In this document: positions 1-6,814 of the stretch, piece after piece | How the letters are laid out: every line of letters begins with the position of its first letter | Numbering within the stretch: position 1 is the stretch's first letter | Assembly (NCBI GenBank): GCA_937893015.1 | Contig: CALBJX010000056.1 | Span: forward strand, 1-20,300 | Length of the DNA: 20,300 bases | Source: an uncultured Verrucomicrobiales bacterium | Lineage (GTDB): Bacteria; Verrucomicrobiota; Verrucomicrobiia; Verrucomicrobiales; Akkermansiaceae | Direction of reading: 5' to 3' | The notes under the pieces: generated by a model | The model's database searches: none | Seen by the model: the letters and a program-made list of their open reading frames with translations, nothing else | What the model was told of the DNA's origin: nothing | Program-made: the position numbers and the translations under genes

Positions 1-253
1 CGGGGGCGGGAGCCGGAGCGACCTCGGGCTGCTTCTGAGCGACCACGGGCTTGGGTTCGGGCTTCGGCGTCTCAGGGGCAGGAGCGGGGGCGACCTCGGG
101 CTGCTTCTGAGCGACCACGGGCTTGGGTTCGGGTTTCTTCACCTCGGGGGCGGGAGCCGGAGCGACCTCGGGCTGCTTCTGAGCGACCACGGGCTTGGGC
201 TCGGGTTTCTTCACCTCAGGGGCGGGAGCAGGGGCAACTTCGGGCTGCTTCTG
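1..253 (-). repeat. 72-bp in-frame tandem repeat, about 3.5 copies
   Basis: The motif CGACCTCGGG (plus-strand reading) recurs at 19, 91 and 163, and as CAACTTCGGG at 235, exactly 72 bp apart. The copies are nearly identical at the nucleotide level, with changes mostly confined to the segment encoding VKK versus TPK. Each unit encodes 24 residues, so copy-number change keeps the reading frame. The array continues past the left edge. Confidence 0.9.
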
Positions 254-550
254 CGTGAAGAACGTGCGACGTTCAGGCTTCGGCGTCTCTGCCGCCGGCG
301 TAGGCGGCTCGGGGAGATTGACCTCGGGTGCCGGAGCGGGCGCGAGCTTCTTCGCCTCGGACGCGGGGATGCCGTTGATGCCCTCTTTGCTGACGAGTTT
401 AGGTGCAACGACAGGTGCAACTACGGGCGTCGGCGGTGCAAGGCGGTGGATGCGGGCATGCCCGTCGATAACGTCACCCTGCTCCTGCTGTTGGCAGGAG
501 ACATAAGCGAGGGCGGAGAGAGAAAGCGCGAGAAGAGCAGTTTTATTCAT
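1..550 (-). CDS. Exported Pro/Ala/Lys-rich repeat protein, C-terminus outside window
   Basis: Read on the minus strand from ATG at 550, the frame stays open to the window edge (183 codons seen). The N-terminus (MNKTALLALSLSALAYVSC) looks exported: a short basic start, a hydrophobic core, then either an ALA signal peptidase I site or a weak lipobox ending at Cys19 (Tyr at -3 is atypical). After about 75 ordinary residues comes a low-complexity tract with a 24-residue period, containing QKQPEVAPAPAPEV and KPEPKPVVA. Such Pro/Lys/Ala tracts often act as rigid periplasmic or wall-spanning linkers, as in TonB-like proteins; that role is inference. The functional C-terminal domain, if any, is beyond the window. 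The start overlaps the stop of the upstream gene in an ATGA arrangement, suggesting translational coupling. I recognise no specific family. Confidence 0.75.
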   Translation of the reverse strand, partial: MNKTALLALSLSALAYVSCQQQEQGDVIDGHARIHRLAPPTPVVAPVVAPKLVSKEGINGIPASEAKKLAPAPAPEVNLPEPPTPAAETPKPERRTFFTQKQPEVAPAPAPEVKKPEPKPVVAQKQPEVAPAPAPEVKKPEPKPVVAQKQPEVAPAPAPETPKPEPKPVVAQKQPEVAPAPAP

Positions 551-1083
551 GATGCGGAGAGAGGAAAGAGAAGGGGAGCGGTACCGGCCCATGCGGCAAG
601 GCAGAAGGCGATGGTGAGGATGCTCATGGCGATGAGGAGCGGGTCGTTCTTGGCGGGACGCGCTTCTTCGTTCGGGGCGGAGAGCAGGGCACAGACACCT
701 GCCACACAGGCACCGCACCACAGGAAGAAGTACAGATTGCTCCAGAAGGGAGACGATGTTGCAAGGACGATGGAGGTAGGACCATCCGCACCGCCGATGG
801 AGCCCACGTCGTGCGAAGCCGTGAATGCCTCGGCGGCCTCGGGCGAGACCTGTTGCAGGATGCGGAGCCCGTAGAAGGCTGACTGCGGCAGCACGGCGAG
901 CAGGGCAAACTCCGGGCGCAGGCGTTTGTTGGTGTACAGGCGCAGCCAAACGACCGCCCAGAGCCCCACGGCGAGCGCAGCGGCGCAGACGAGCTGCCAC
1001 TGCCATGCCCCACAGAGCTGCGGCACATTGTTGAGTGCCAGAGCCAGCGGGGCGGCGCAGTAAATGTAGGTCAGTCGTTTCAC
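547..1083 (-). CDS. Small polytopic membrane protein with decarboxylase beta-subunit GGADGPTSI motif
   Basis: This 178-residue protein starts at GTG 1083. It has about four hydrophobic segments (roughly residues 27-48, 60-78, 116-134 and 148-170). Residues 97-105 read GGADGPTSI. That motif is a hallmark of the beta subunit of Na+-translocating carboxylic acid decarboxylases (OadB/GcdB/MmdB), where it lies in a membrane-embedded region. OadB is about 380-430 residues long, and nothing else here resembles it, so this is not a complete decarboxylase subunit. Small gut-bacterial proteins carrying only this motif are often auto-annotated as beta subunits; their function is unknown to me. It lies 58 nt downstream of rsfS, across a heptamer repeat, and overlaps the next gene by 4 nt. 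GTG is the only plausible start in frame near here. Confidence 0.75.
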   Translation of the reverse strand: MKRLTYIYCAAPLALALNNVPQLCGAWQWQLVCAAALAVGLWAVVWLRLYTNKRLRPEFALLAVLPQSAFYGLRILQQVSPEAAEAFTASHDVGSIGGADGPTSIVLATSSPFWSNLYFFLWCGACVAGVCALLSAPNEEARPAKNDPLLIAMSILTIAFCLAAWAGTAPLLFPLSAS

Positions 1084-1110
1084 GCCATTCAGAGTGCTAA
1101 CTCCATGATT

Positions 1111-1145
1111 TGTACATCGTACATTGTACTTTGTACATCATTCAT
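1111..1145. repeat. GTAC heptamer array A
   Basis: Four consecutive 7-bp units of consensus YGTACWT occupy 1111-1138, followed by a degenerate fifth unit (CATTCAT) that runs into the rsfS stop codon. The array fills much of the gap between rsfS and the next gene. The same unit recurs at 3804-3831 (inverted) and 3982-4002. Confidence 0.85.
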
Positions 1146-1495
1146 GCCTGCGGCTTCCACTCGACCTTGTTCTCGGGTTTCCAGAACTGTTCGAGGGCGT
1201 AGAAATCGCGAACTTCCTCACCCATGACGTGCAGCATCACGTCGATGTAGTCCAGCACGGTCCAGAGCCCGTTGGCGGCGCGGTCGGCATAGACGGCGTC
1301 CACCTCGTACTTTTCCCAGATGTCTTTCTCCACGTCGCGCAGCACGGCGCGCAGGTGGGGAACGGAGGTGGCGGTGCAGACGATGGCGAAATCCGTCAGC
1401 GAGGAAGTGCCGCGCAGATCGTACACGGCGATATCGGTGGCTTTGGCGTCATCCGCCGCCGCAGCCACGGCAAAGGCGAGTTCTTGAGAGGTCAT
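1142..1495 (-). CDS. rsfS: Ribosomal silencing factor RsfS (Iojap/YbeB family)
   Basis: The 117-residue product matches the RsfS family along its length. It has an N-terminal helical segment with an A-x-D-x-K-A-x-D-I-x-V-Y-D-L-R pattern (about residues 12-28), then LTDFAIVCTATS (33-44), and a C-terminal GLWTVLDYIDVMLHVM segment (76-91), which is the family's characteristic end. RsfS binds ribosomal protein L14 (uL14) on the 50S subunit and blocks 30S joining, shutting down translation in stationary phase or starvation. The ATG at 1495 sits 18 nt after ftsH, consistent with cotranscription. Length is typical (105-130 residues). No Shine-Dalgarno sequence is visible before the start. Confidence 0.93.
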   Translation of the reverse strand: MTSQELAFAVAAAADDAKATDIAVYDLRGTSSLTDFAIVCTATSVPHLRAVLRDVEKDIWEKYEVDAVYADRAANGLWTVLDYIDVMLHVMGEEVRDFYALEQFWKPENKVEWKPQA

Positions 1496-1513
1496 GATGG
1501 TAGGTAAGGGGGA

Positions 1514-3796
1514 TTAGTGTTGTTCTTCCGTTTCGGAGGCTTCCGACACTTCGGTCGTTTCTTCAGGGCTTGTTTCCGCTGCAGGCGTTTCGGGTTCGGC
1601 GGGAATCTCGGGCGGCTGTTCGCGGACGGGCGGGTCGCTCATTTCACCCGTCTCCAGCAGCTCGGCGACCTGCTTGCCGCTCAGGGTTTCAAACTCGATG
1701 AGCTTGTCCGCGATGAGCAGAAGGCGTTCCTTGTTCTCCGTGAGAATGTCCAGCGCACGCTGATAGTTCTCCGTGACGATGCGCTGCACTTCTTCGTCGA
1801 TGATTTGCGCGGTGTGCTCGGAGAAGGAGCGGCCCTGCACCATGTCGCGGGCGAGGAAGACCTCGCTGTGTGCGCCGCTGCTGTATTCCACGGGCCCGAG
1901 CTTGGGGCTCATGCCGTACACGCAGACCATCTTGCGGGCGATGGATGTGGCTTGCATGATGTCCGCGCGGGCACCGCCGGATACGTCCCCGAACACAACC
2001 TGCTCGGCGCAGCGGCCGCCCATGGCCATCACAATGTAATCAAGGAGCTCGCTTTCGTACTCGCTGTGCTTGTCTTCCTCCGGCAGCATCATGGTGACAC
2101 CCAGCGCGGGACCGCGCGGGATGACGGTGACCTTGTGCAGCGGCAGGCTCTTGGCCAGCGCGGTCTTGAGCAGGCAGACGGCGTGACCCGCCTCGTGCAC
2201 GGCGGTGTTGCGCTTCTCCTTGTCAGAGATTTCCAGCGAGCGGCGTTCGCGGCCCCAACGCACCTTTTCGCGCGCTTCTTCCAAATCTGCCTGAGCGACG
2301 GCGGTGGCGTTGCGGCGGGCGGCGATGAGCGCGGCCTCGTTGACGAGGTTGGCGAGCTCTGCTCCCGAGAAGCCTGTCGTGGCGCGGGCGATGGGGGAGA
2401 GGTTCACCCCTTCCGCCATCTTAATTTTGCGGGCGTGCACCTTCAGGATTTGCTCGCGCCCAGCGGCATCGGGCAGGTTGACCTGCACCTCGCGGTCGAA
2501 GCGACCGGGGCGGAGCAGGGCGGGATCGAGCACATCCACGCGGTTGGTGGCGGCGATGACGATGACGTTTTCGTTCGCGGTGAAACCATCCATCTCCACG
2601 AGCAGGGCGTTGAGGGTCTGCTCGCGTTCGTCGTGACCGCCACCCACGCCGTGACCGCGGTGGCGACCCACGGCATCGATTTCATCAATGAAGATGAGGC
2701 AGGGAGAGTGTTTTTTCGCCTCGGCGAACATGTCGCGCACGCGGCTGGCACCCACACCCACGAACATCTCCACGAAGTCGGAGCCCGAGATGGTGTAGAA
2801 GGGCACTTCTGCCTCACCCGCGATGGCGCGGGCGAGCAGGGTCTTACCCGTGCCGGGAGGCCCGACCATGAGCACGCCCTTGGGGATGGTGCCGCCGAGG
2901 TTGCGGAATTTCTTGGGATTGCGCAGGAACTCGACGATTTCCCAGACTTCCTCCTTGGCTTCGGAGATGCCCGCCACATCGTTGAAGGTGACGCGGTTTT
3001 TGCCGGGGTCGAGCAGTCGGGCACGGCTGCGACCGAATTTCATCGCTCCGCCGGGACCGCCGTTCTGGCTGCGGAAGAAGAAGACGAAGAGCGCGACGAG
3101 CAGAATGACGGGCAGGCAGTTGATGAGCAGGACGGACCATGTGTTGCTCTCCACCTTGTAGACGGCGTTGCTGCCGAGCAGGTCACGCACTTCCTTGCCT
3201 TGGAACTCGCGGTTGAAGACGACGCGGACGGCCTCCACCTCGCGGGCAATCACCTTGCCCTCGGGGTTCTTGCGGTACTGGCCCACGATGACGCACTCCT
3301 TGCCGGAGGTGTAGATGACGGGCGGATCGGGGCGGAGGATGATGCGGCCTTCTTCGCCGAGGCGGGCGAAGTCATCCGTGCTCCACACTCGCTCGCCGCC
3401 CTCCGTGTCGGGCGCCCCCGTCTGCTGCTCGGCGGTGATGCCGAAGCGGTTGCAGAGCGCACTCACGTTGTCGGAAGCCGTGAAAGGCATGTAGAACTTC
3501 GCCGTGGGGAAGTTCGGCTTCTTTTTGTAGAGGTAGGCCGTCAGTGTGCTTTCGTTCGTCGCGTCGTTGGTGGTGACGACCACGGGAAAATCCTTGGGCT
3601 GCGTGAGCACCACGAGACCTTCGCGGAAGTCCTGACGGAAGGCATCCATCGTGATGTTGCGGGCGGAGCTGCCCATGCCGCCGTCCATCGTGAACGCGAG
3701 CAGCAAGATGCCCGAGATGATGGCAACGAGGATGAGCACGCCGTAATTCGGCGAACCCGAAGAGGAATCAGGCTTTTTTTGAGGAGGAAGAGGCAT
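1514..3796 (-). CDS. ftsH: ATP-dependent zinc metalloprotease FtsH
   Basis: This 760-residue membrane AAA+ protease degrades misfolded membrane proteins and some soluble regulators as a hexamer. In order: a short cytoplasmic N-tail, TM1 (about 18-36), a long periplasmic region (about 40-218), TM2 (about 221-241), the AAA domain with Walker A GPPGTGKT (312-319), pore motif FVGVGA (345-350), Walker B LIFIDEID (367-374) and second region of homology ATNRVDVLDPALLRPGRFDR (416-435), then the peptidase with HEAGH (534-538) and a third zinc ligand likely at Asp612. The periplasmic part is longer than in the 644-residue E. coli protein. A Pro/Glu/Thr-rich acidic tail follows residue 720. The start ATG has no Shine-Dalgarno sequence and lies just beyond heptamer array B. 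Confidence 0.97.
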   Translation of the reverse strand: MPLPPQKKPDSSSGSPNYGVLILVAIISGILLLAFTMDGGMGSSARNITMDAFRQDFREGLVVLTQPKDFPVVVTTNDATNESTLTAYLYKKKPNFPTAKFYMPFTASDNVSALCNRFGITAEQQTGAPDTEGGERVWSTDDFARLGEEGRIILRPDPPVIYTSGKECVIVGQYRKNPEGKVIAREVEAVRVVFNREFQGKEVRDLLGSNAVYKVESNTWSVLLINCLPVILLVALFVFFFRSQNGGPGGAMKFGRSRARLLDPGKNRVTFNDVAGISEAKEEVWEIVEFLRNPKKFRNLGGTIPKGVLMVGPPGTGKTLLARAIAGEAEVPFYTISGSDFVEMFVGVGASRVRDMFAEAKKHSPCLIFIDEIDAVGRHRGHGVGGGHDEREQTLNALLVEMDGFTANENVIVIAATNRVDVLDPALLRPGRFDREVQVNLPDAAGREQILKVHARKIKMAEGVNLSPIARATTGFSGAELANLVNEAALIAARRNATAVAQADLEEAREKVRWGRERRSLEISDKEKRNTAVHEAGHAVCLLKTALAKSLPLHKVTVIPRGPALGVTMMLPEEDKHSEYESELLDYIVMAMGGRCAEQVVFGDVSGGARADIMQATSIARKMVCVYGMSPKLGPVEYSSGAHSEVFLARDMVQGRSFSEHTAQIIDEEVQRIVTENYQRALDILTENKERLLLIADKLIEFETLSGKQVAELLETGEMSDPPVREQPPEIPAEPETPAAETSPEETTEVSEASETEEQH

Positions 3797-3803
3797 GGGA
3801 AGA

Positions 3804-3831
3804 TGTACGATTTACGATGTACGAAGTACGA
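3804..3831. repeat. GTAC heptamer array B
   Basis: Four 7-bp units of consensus WGTACGA (one is TTTACGA) run from 3804 to 3831, ending 8 bp before the ftsH start codon at 3796. They are the reverse complement of arrays A and C. Confidence 0.85.
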
Positions 3832-3981
3832 TTGGAAAATTCGGCGCGCTGCGCACGCAGAAAAGATTTTAAAAGGTGAAAAGGTGATGGAAAAGGTTTG
3901 TTTATGGCATGAAAGCAGAAATGTTCGTCATGCGGGCAGCTTTATTGTTTTCTCCCCGCGCGAAGCGCGCAAATTCCAACT

Positions 3982-4002
3982 TCGTACATCGTACTTCGTA
4001 CA
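3982..4002. repeat. GTAC heptamer array C
   Basis: Three perfect-length units of consensus TCGTACW cover 3982-4002 and abut the ribBA stop codon (4003-4005). Orientation matches array A and is opposite to array B. Confidence 0.85.
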
Positions 4003-5427
4003 TTACAGCGTATGTCCCATTCTATCCCGTTTCGTCTCCAGATAGTGGCGGTTGTCCTCGTTAGCGGGGATGCTGATGGGAACTTGCTCGACGATGTCCA
4101 GTCCGTGACCGGAGAGCCCCACCATCTTCTTGGGGTTGTTGGTCATGAGGCGGAGGTGGCGGATGCCGAGGTCGCGGAGGATTTGGGCGCCCACGCCGTA
4201 GTCGCGCAGGTCGGGGGCGAAGCCGAGCTTGATGTTCGCGTCCACGGTGTCGAGCCCCTGCTCCTGGAGCTTGTAGGCGTGGAGCTTGGCGGAGAGCCCG
4301 ATGCCGCGGCCCTCTTGGCGCAGGTAGAGAATCACGCCGCCTTCCTGCGCCACGCGGCGCATAGCGGTGTGCAGCTGGCTGCCGCAATCGCAGCGGCGGC
4401 TGCCGAAGACATCACCCGTGAGGCACTCGCTGTGCACACGGCAAAGAACAGGCTTTTCGGGGTCAATCTCGCCGTGCACGAGGGCGAGGTGCGTCTGCCC
4501 ATCGATGTCGGAGTGGTAGGAATGGCAGATGAACTCGCCGAAGTCGGTCGGCAGCTTGACGGTCTCCTCGCGGTGCACGAGTTGCTCCGTGTGCCGGCGG
4601 TGTTCGATAATCTGCGCAAGGGAACAGGCTTTCAAGCCGTACTGCTTCTGGAAGGAGCCAAGCTCGCCGAGGCGGGCCATCGTGCCGTCCTCCTTCATGA
4701 TTTCGCAGCACACGCCCACGGGCTCCAGCCCCGCGATGCGGAGCAAATCGACCGTGGCCTCCGTATGCCCCGCGCGGCGGAGCACACCGCCCTTGCGGGC
4801 GCGCAGGGGGAAACAGTGACCGGGCTGCACGAAGTCGTCGAGCGTCGCCTTCGGGTCGGCAAGCTTCATCGTGGTGATAGAGCGTTCGAAGGCGCTGATG
4901 CCCGTGGTCGTGCCTTCCTTGGCATCCACGCTCACGGTGAAGGCGGTGTGCAGCTTTTCCGTGTTGTGCTGTGCCTGCATGGGCAGGCCGATGGCATCCA
5001 CCTTCTCGGCGGACATGGGCACGCAGATGAGACCGCGTGCATGCGTCGCCATGAAATTGATGTTCTGCGGCGTGGCAAACTGCCCCGCGCAGATGAGGTC
5101 GGCCTCGTTCTCGCGCTGCGGGTCATCGGTCACCAGAATCAGCTTGCCCATGCGCAGCTCCTCAATCACTTCCTCCAGCGGGGAATACACCATGGGGTCG
5201 GGACCATCGGCGACGGGCACCTCTTCGCCCTTCGTCTCGGGCATTGCCGCGGGCTCGGGGCAGGGGGCGCTGTCGTGCTTCTCCCCGCCGCAGCAGGGGC
5301 AGGGGGCGGGCGTTCCCTCGGCAGGGGTATCCGTCAGCGGTACTTCGCTCGTGGCGGCATCACACTGCGTGATGAAGTCGTTCATGTCAAAGACGCCGTT
5401 CTTGGAAGAGAATTCGATGGGTGTCAT
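4003..5427 (-). CDS. ribBA: Bifunctional RibBA: DHBP synthase / GTP cyclohydrolase II
   Basis: This cytosolic enzyme starts both branches of riboflavin synthesis. The RibB half (about 80-280) makes 3,4-dihydroxy-2-butanone 4-phosphate from ribulose 5-phosphate and shows DDPQRENEADL (101-111) and HTEATVDL (221-228). The RibA half (about 285-474) opens GTP and has the zinc-ligand run HSECLTGDVFGSRRCDCG (332-349, Cys335/346/348), RQEGRGIGL (370-378) and NNPKK (430-434). Both active sites look intact. Unusual is an N-terminal extension of about 78 residues rich in Pro, Glu and Cys, with CPCC at 43-46 and Cys56. Translation could start at Met15 or even Met79, but the long start leaves only 20 nt to the upstream gene, which favours it. 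No FMN riboswitch is possible in that short gap. Confidence 0.95.
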   Translation of the reverse strand: MTPIEFSSKNGVFDMNDFITQCDAATSEVPLTDTPAEGTPAPCPCCGGEKHDSAPCPEPAAMPETKGEEVPVADGPDPMVYSPLEEVIEELRMGKLILVTDDPQRENEADLICAGQFATPQNINFMATHARGLICVPMSAEKVDAIGLPMQAQHNTEKLHTAFTVSVDAKEGTTTGISAFERSITTMKLADPKATLDDFVQPGHCFPLRARKGGVLRRAGHTEATVDLLRIAGLEPVGVCCEIMKEDGTMARLGELGSFQKQYGLKACSLAQIIEHRRHTEQLVHREETVKLPTDFGEFICHSYHSDIDGQTHLALVHGEIDPEKPVLCRVHSECLTGDVFGSRRCDCGSQLHTAMRRVAQEGGVILYLRQEGRGIGLSAKLHAYKLQEQGLDTVDANIKLGFAPDLRDYGVGAQILRDLGIRHLRLMTNNPKKMVGLSGHGLDIVEQVPISIPANEDNRHYLETKRDRMGHTL

Positions 5428-5447
5428 GCGTAAAAAAGGAGAAGATA

Positions 5448-6386
5448 TTAATAATAGCCGTTACGGAATCGCCATGGCTCCAGAGGCCGGGCATCTGCCC
5501 ACAGCCCTTTGCCCGCTTCGCGGGCTTCCTGTTGGGCGGCGCGGAGGTCGTCCTCGTTCGGGCCGTACTTGTCGGAGTGCCACGCGTGCCCTTCTTTCAC
5601 CAGAATGAGGTTGACATACTTGCCGTCCACATACACTTTGCCGTTGATACGTCCTAAGTCTTCGCGCCCGGGATAGGCGACGCGGATTTTCTTGTTGAGC
5701 ACCAAAGCGGCCAGTGCTGACGTGGCTTCGCTGCCGTATTTCTGATCTCGTTCGGGGGCATCAATGCCGAAGAGCTGCACTTTTTCCTTCTTGCCGTCAG
5801 GCAGACGTACCGTCAGCGTGTCACCGTCCGCTACGCTGCAGCAGATTCCCTGTAAGGCACCGCTTTCAGCAACATTGACAGACTCGGTTATGGGCTGCGT
5901 CTTTATCCCATGGCGGAAATCCCATGGGGCGGTAGGCCGCGCAGCTTCCCACAGACCGAGATGCCGGCTGCGTGCAGCTTTTTCCGCATCAGCTAACTCT
6001 TTGTTATCAGGAGCGTAGTGCCTGTAATGCCAAGCAGCCCCGCGCTTAACCATCTCCAGATTGATGTCCGTTCCTTTGTGGAAAACAACACCAAGCACGC
6101 GGTCGTAGTCATCGCGCCCCTCGGCTCGGACGGTAACTTTTTTGTTGAAAAGAAGCAGGTGCAGCAAGCGGTATGACTCGTCACCATACGCTTGGTCGCG
6201 CTCCGGTGCATCGACGCCTTGGAGACGTATCTTTTCCCGCTTGCCTGCCTTGGTTTGAAGCGTCAGCGTGTCGCCGTCTGTCACGGCAACGACTTCGCCT
6301 TTGAGTACCTCTGCACCAATCGACAACTCACACCCGGCTAAAAGCAGGGTGGAGAGGACGACGTGGGCAAGGCGAATGTACTTCAT
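5448..6386 (-). CDS. Lipoprotein with two tandem thermonuclease (SNase-like) domains
   Basis: The 312-residue product begins with a lipoprotein signal whose lipobox LLAGC ends at Cys19. Two staphylococcal-nuclease-like domains follow, about residues 30-150 and 180-300, aligning with an exact 150-residue offset. Domain 1 has VTDGDT (35-40), Arg54, VDAPE (58-62) and Arg96, matching the Ca2+-binding Asp residues and catalytic Arg/Glu/Arg of the family. Domain 2 has VADGDT (185-190), IDAPE (208-212) and Arg246, but Gln204 replaces the first catalytic arginine. It is likely an envelope-anchored Ca2+-dependent nuclease, perhaps for scavenging nucleic acids, with domain 2 weakened or used for binding. 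Its start overlaps the queF stop by 1 nt. Confidence 0.9.
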   Translation of the reverse strand: MKYIRLAHVVLSTLLLAGCELSIGAEVLKGEVVAVTDGDTLTLQTKAGKREKIRLQGVDAPERDQAYGDESYRLLHLLLFNKKVTVRAEGRDDYDRVLGVVFHKGTDINLEMVKRGAAWHYRHYAPDNKELADAEKAARSRHLGLWEAARPTAPWDFRHGIKTQPITESVNVAESGALQGICCSVADGDTLTVRLPDGKKEKVQLFGIDAPERDQKYGSEATSALAALVLNKKIRVAYPGREDLGRINGKVYVDGKYVNLILVKEGHAWHSDKYGPNEDDLRAAQQEAREAGKGLWADARPLEPWRFRNGYY

Positions 6387-6796
6387 CAGGCAGGGCGGTT
6401 TTCGGGCTGGTGCTCGGCAATGCAGGTGAGCTGAATACCGCCGCGGGCGCCGAAGCGGCCCTCCACCTTCATCCAGCGGGGCTGCACGGCGGCGACAAGG
6501 TCGTCCAGAATGCGGTTCACGACCTGCTCGTTGAAGGCGGGATAGTTGCGGAAGGAGGCGAGGTAGTACTTCAGGCTCTTGGTTTCCACCACTTTCTCCG
6601 CGGGGGAGTAGGTGATGGTCATGTGGCAGGAGTCCGGCTGACCCGTGACGGGGCAGAGGGAGGAGAACTCGTGCGTGTCCAGCACCACGGTGTAGGGTCG
6701 ACCGGGCGTGCGGTTCGGGAAAGCCTCCAGCTTGGCCTCATCGGGGCTGGTGAAGAACTCGGTGTGCTTGCCGAGAATGGAAACATCGTTGCTCAT
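6386..6796 (-). CDS. queF: NADPH-dependent 7-cyano-7-deazaguanine reductase QueF (short type)
   Basis: QueF reduces the nitrile of preQ0 to the amine of preQ1, the last free-base step before insertion into tRNA for queuosine. The 136-residue protein is the single-domain, Bacillus-like form. Cys48 in EFSSLCPVTGQPD (43-55) is the expected thioimide nucleophile and Asp55 the proton donor. The family QueF motif for NADPH binding appears as ETKSLKYYL (71-79). It lies 18 nt after cysS and overlaps the nuclease gene by 1 nt, so it is part of the same operon. The short gap leaves no room for a preQ1 riboswitch. No other queuosine gene is in the window. Confidence 0.95.
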   Translation of the reverse strand: MSNDVSILGKHTEFFTSPDEAKLEAFPNRTPGRPYTVVLDTHEFSSLCPVTGQPDSCHMTITYSPAEKVVETKSLKYYLASFRNYPAFNEQVVNRILDDLVAAVQPRWMKVEGRFGARGGIQLTCIAEHQPENRPA

Positions 6797-6814
6797 GGTG
6801 CAGAGAAAAAGTGC

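Larger units (their letters stand above)
3804..4002. repeat. Inverted-repeat intergenic element bounded by heptamer arrays
   Basis: The ribBA-ftsH gap is almost filled by an element whose ends are GTAC heptamers in opposite orientation. The arms continue inward: TTGGAAAATTCGGCGCGC (from about 3832) pairs imperfectly with the complement of GCGCGCAAATTCCAA (about 3966-3980). This makes arms of roughly 50 bp around about 100 bp of A-rich interior. It could be a non-autonomous mobile element, a REP-like unit or a structured RNA processing site. No transposase or target-site duplication is apparent. Confidence 0.6.

Noticed and set aside
1..253. CRISPR-like array
   Set aside because: The 72-bp repeats are contiguous, in frame and have no unique spacers.
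1517..4045. 842-codon open frame on the plus strand across ftsH
   Set aside because: It is antisense to a gene with unmistakable FtsH motifs; long antisense frames are expected in GC-rich coding DNA, and its translation matches nothing.
4012..5433. 473-codon plus-strand frame antisense to ribBA
   Set aside because: It mirrors ribBA codon bias; both RibB and RibA catalytic motifs are on the minus strand.
6797..6814. preQ1 riboswitch before queF
   Set aside because: Only 18 nt separate cysS and queF, too short for an aptamer.
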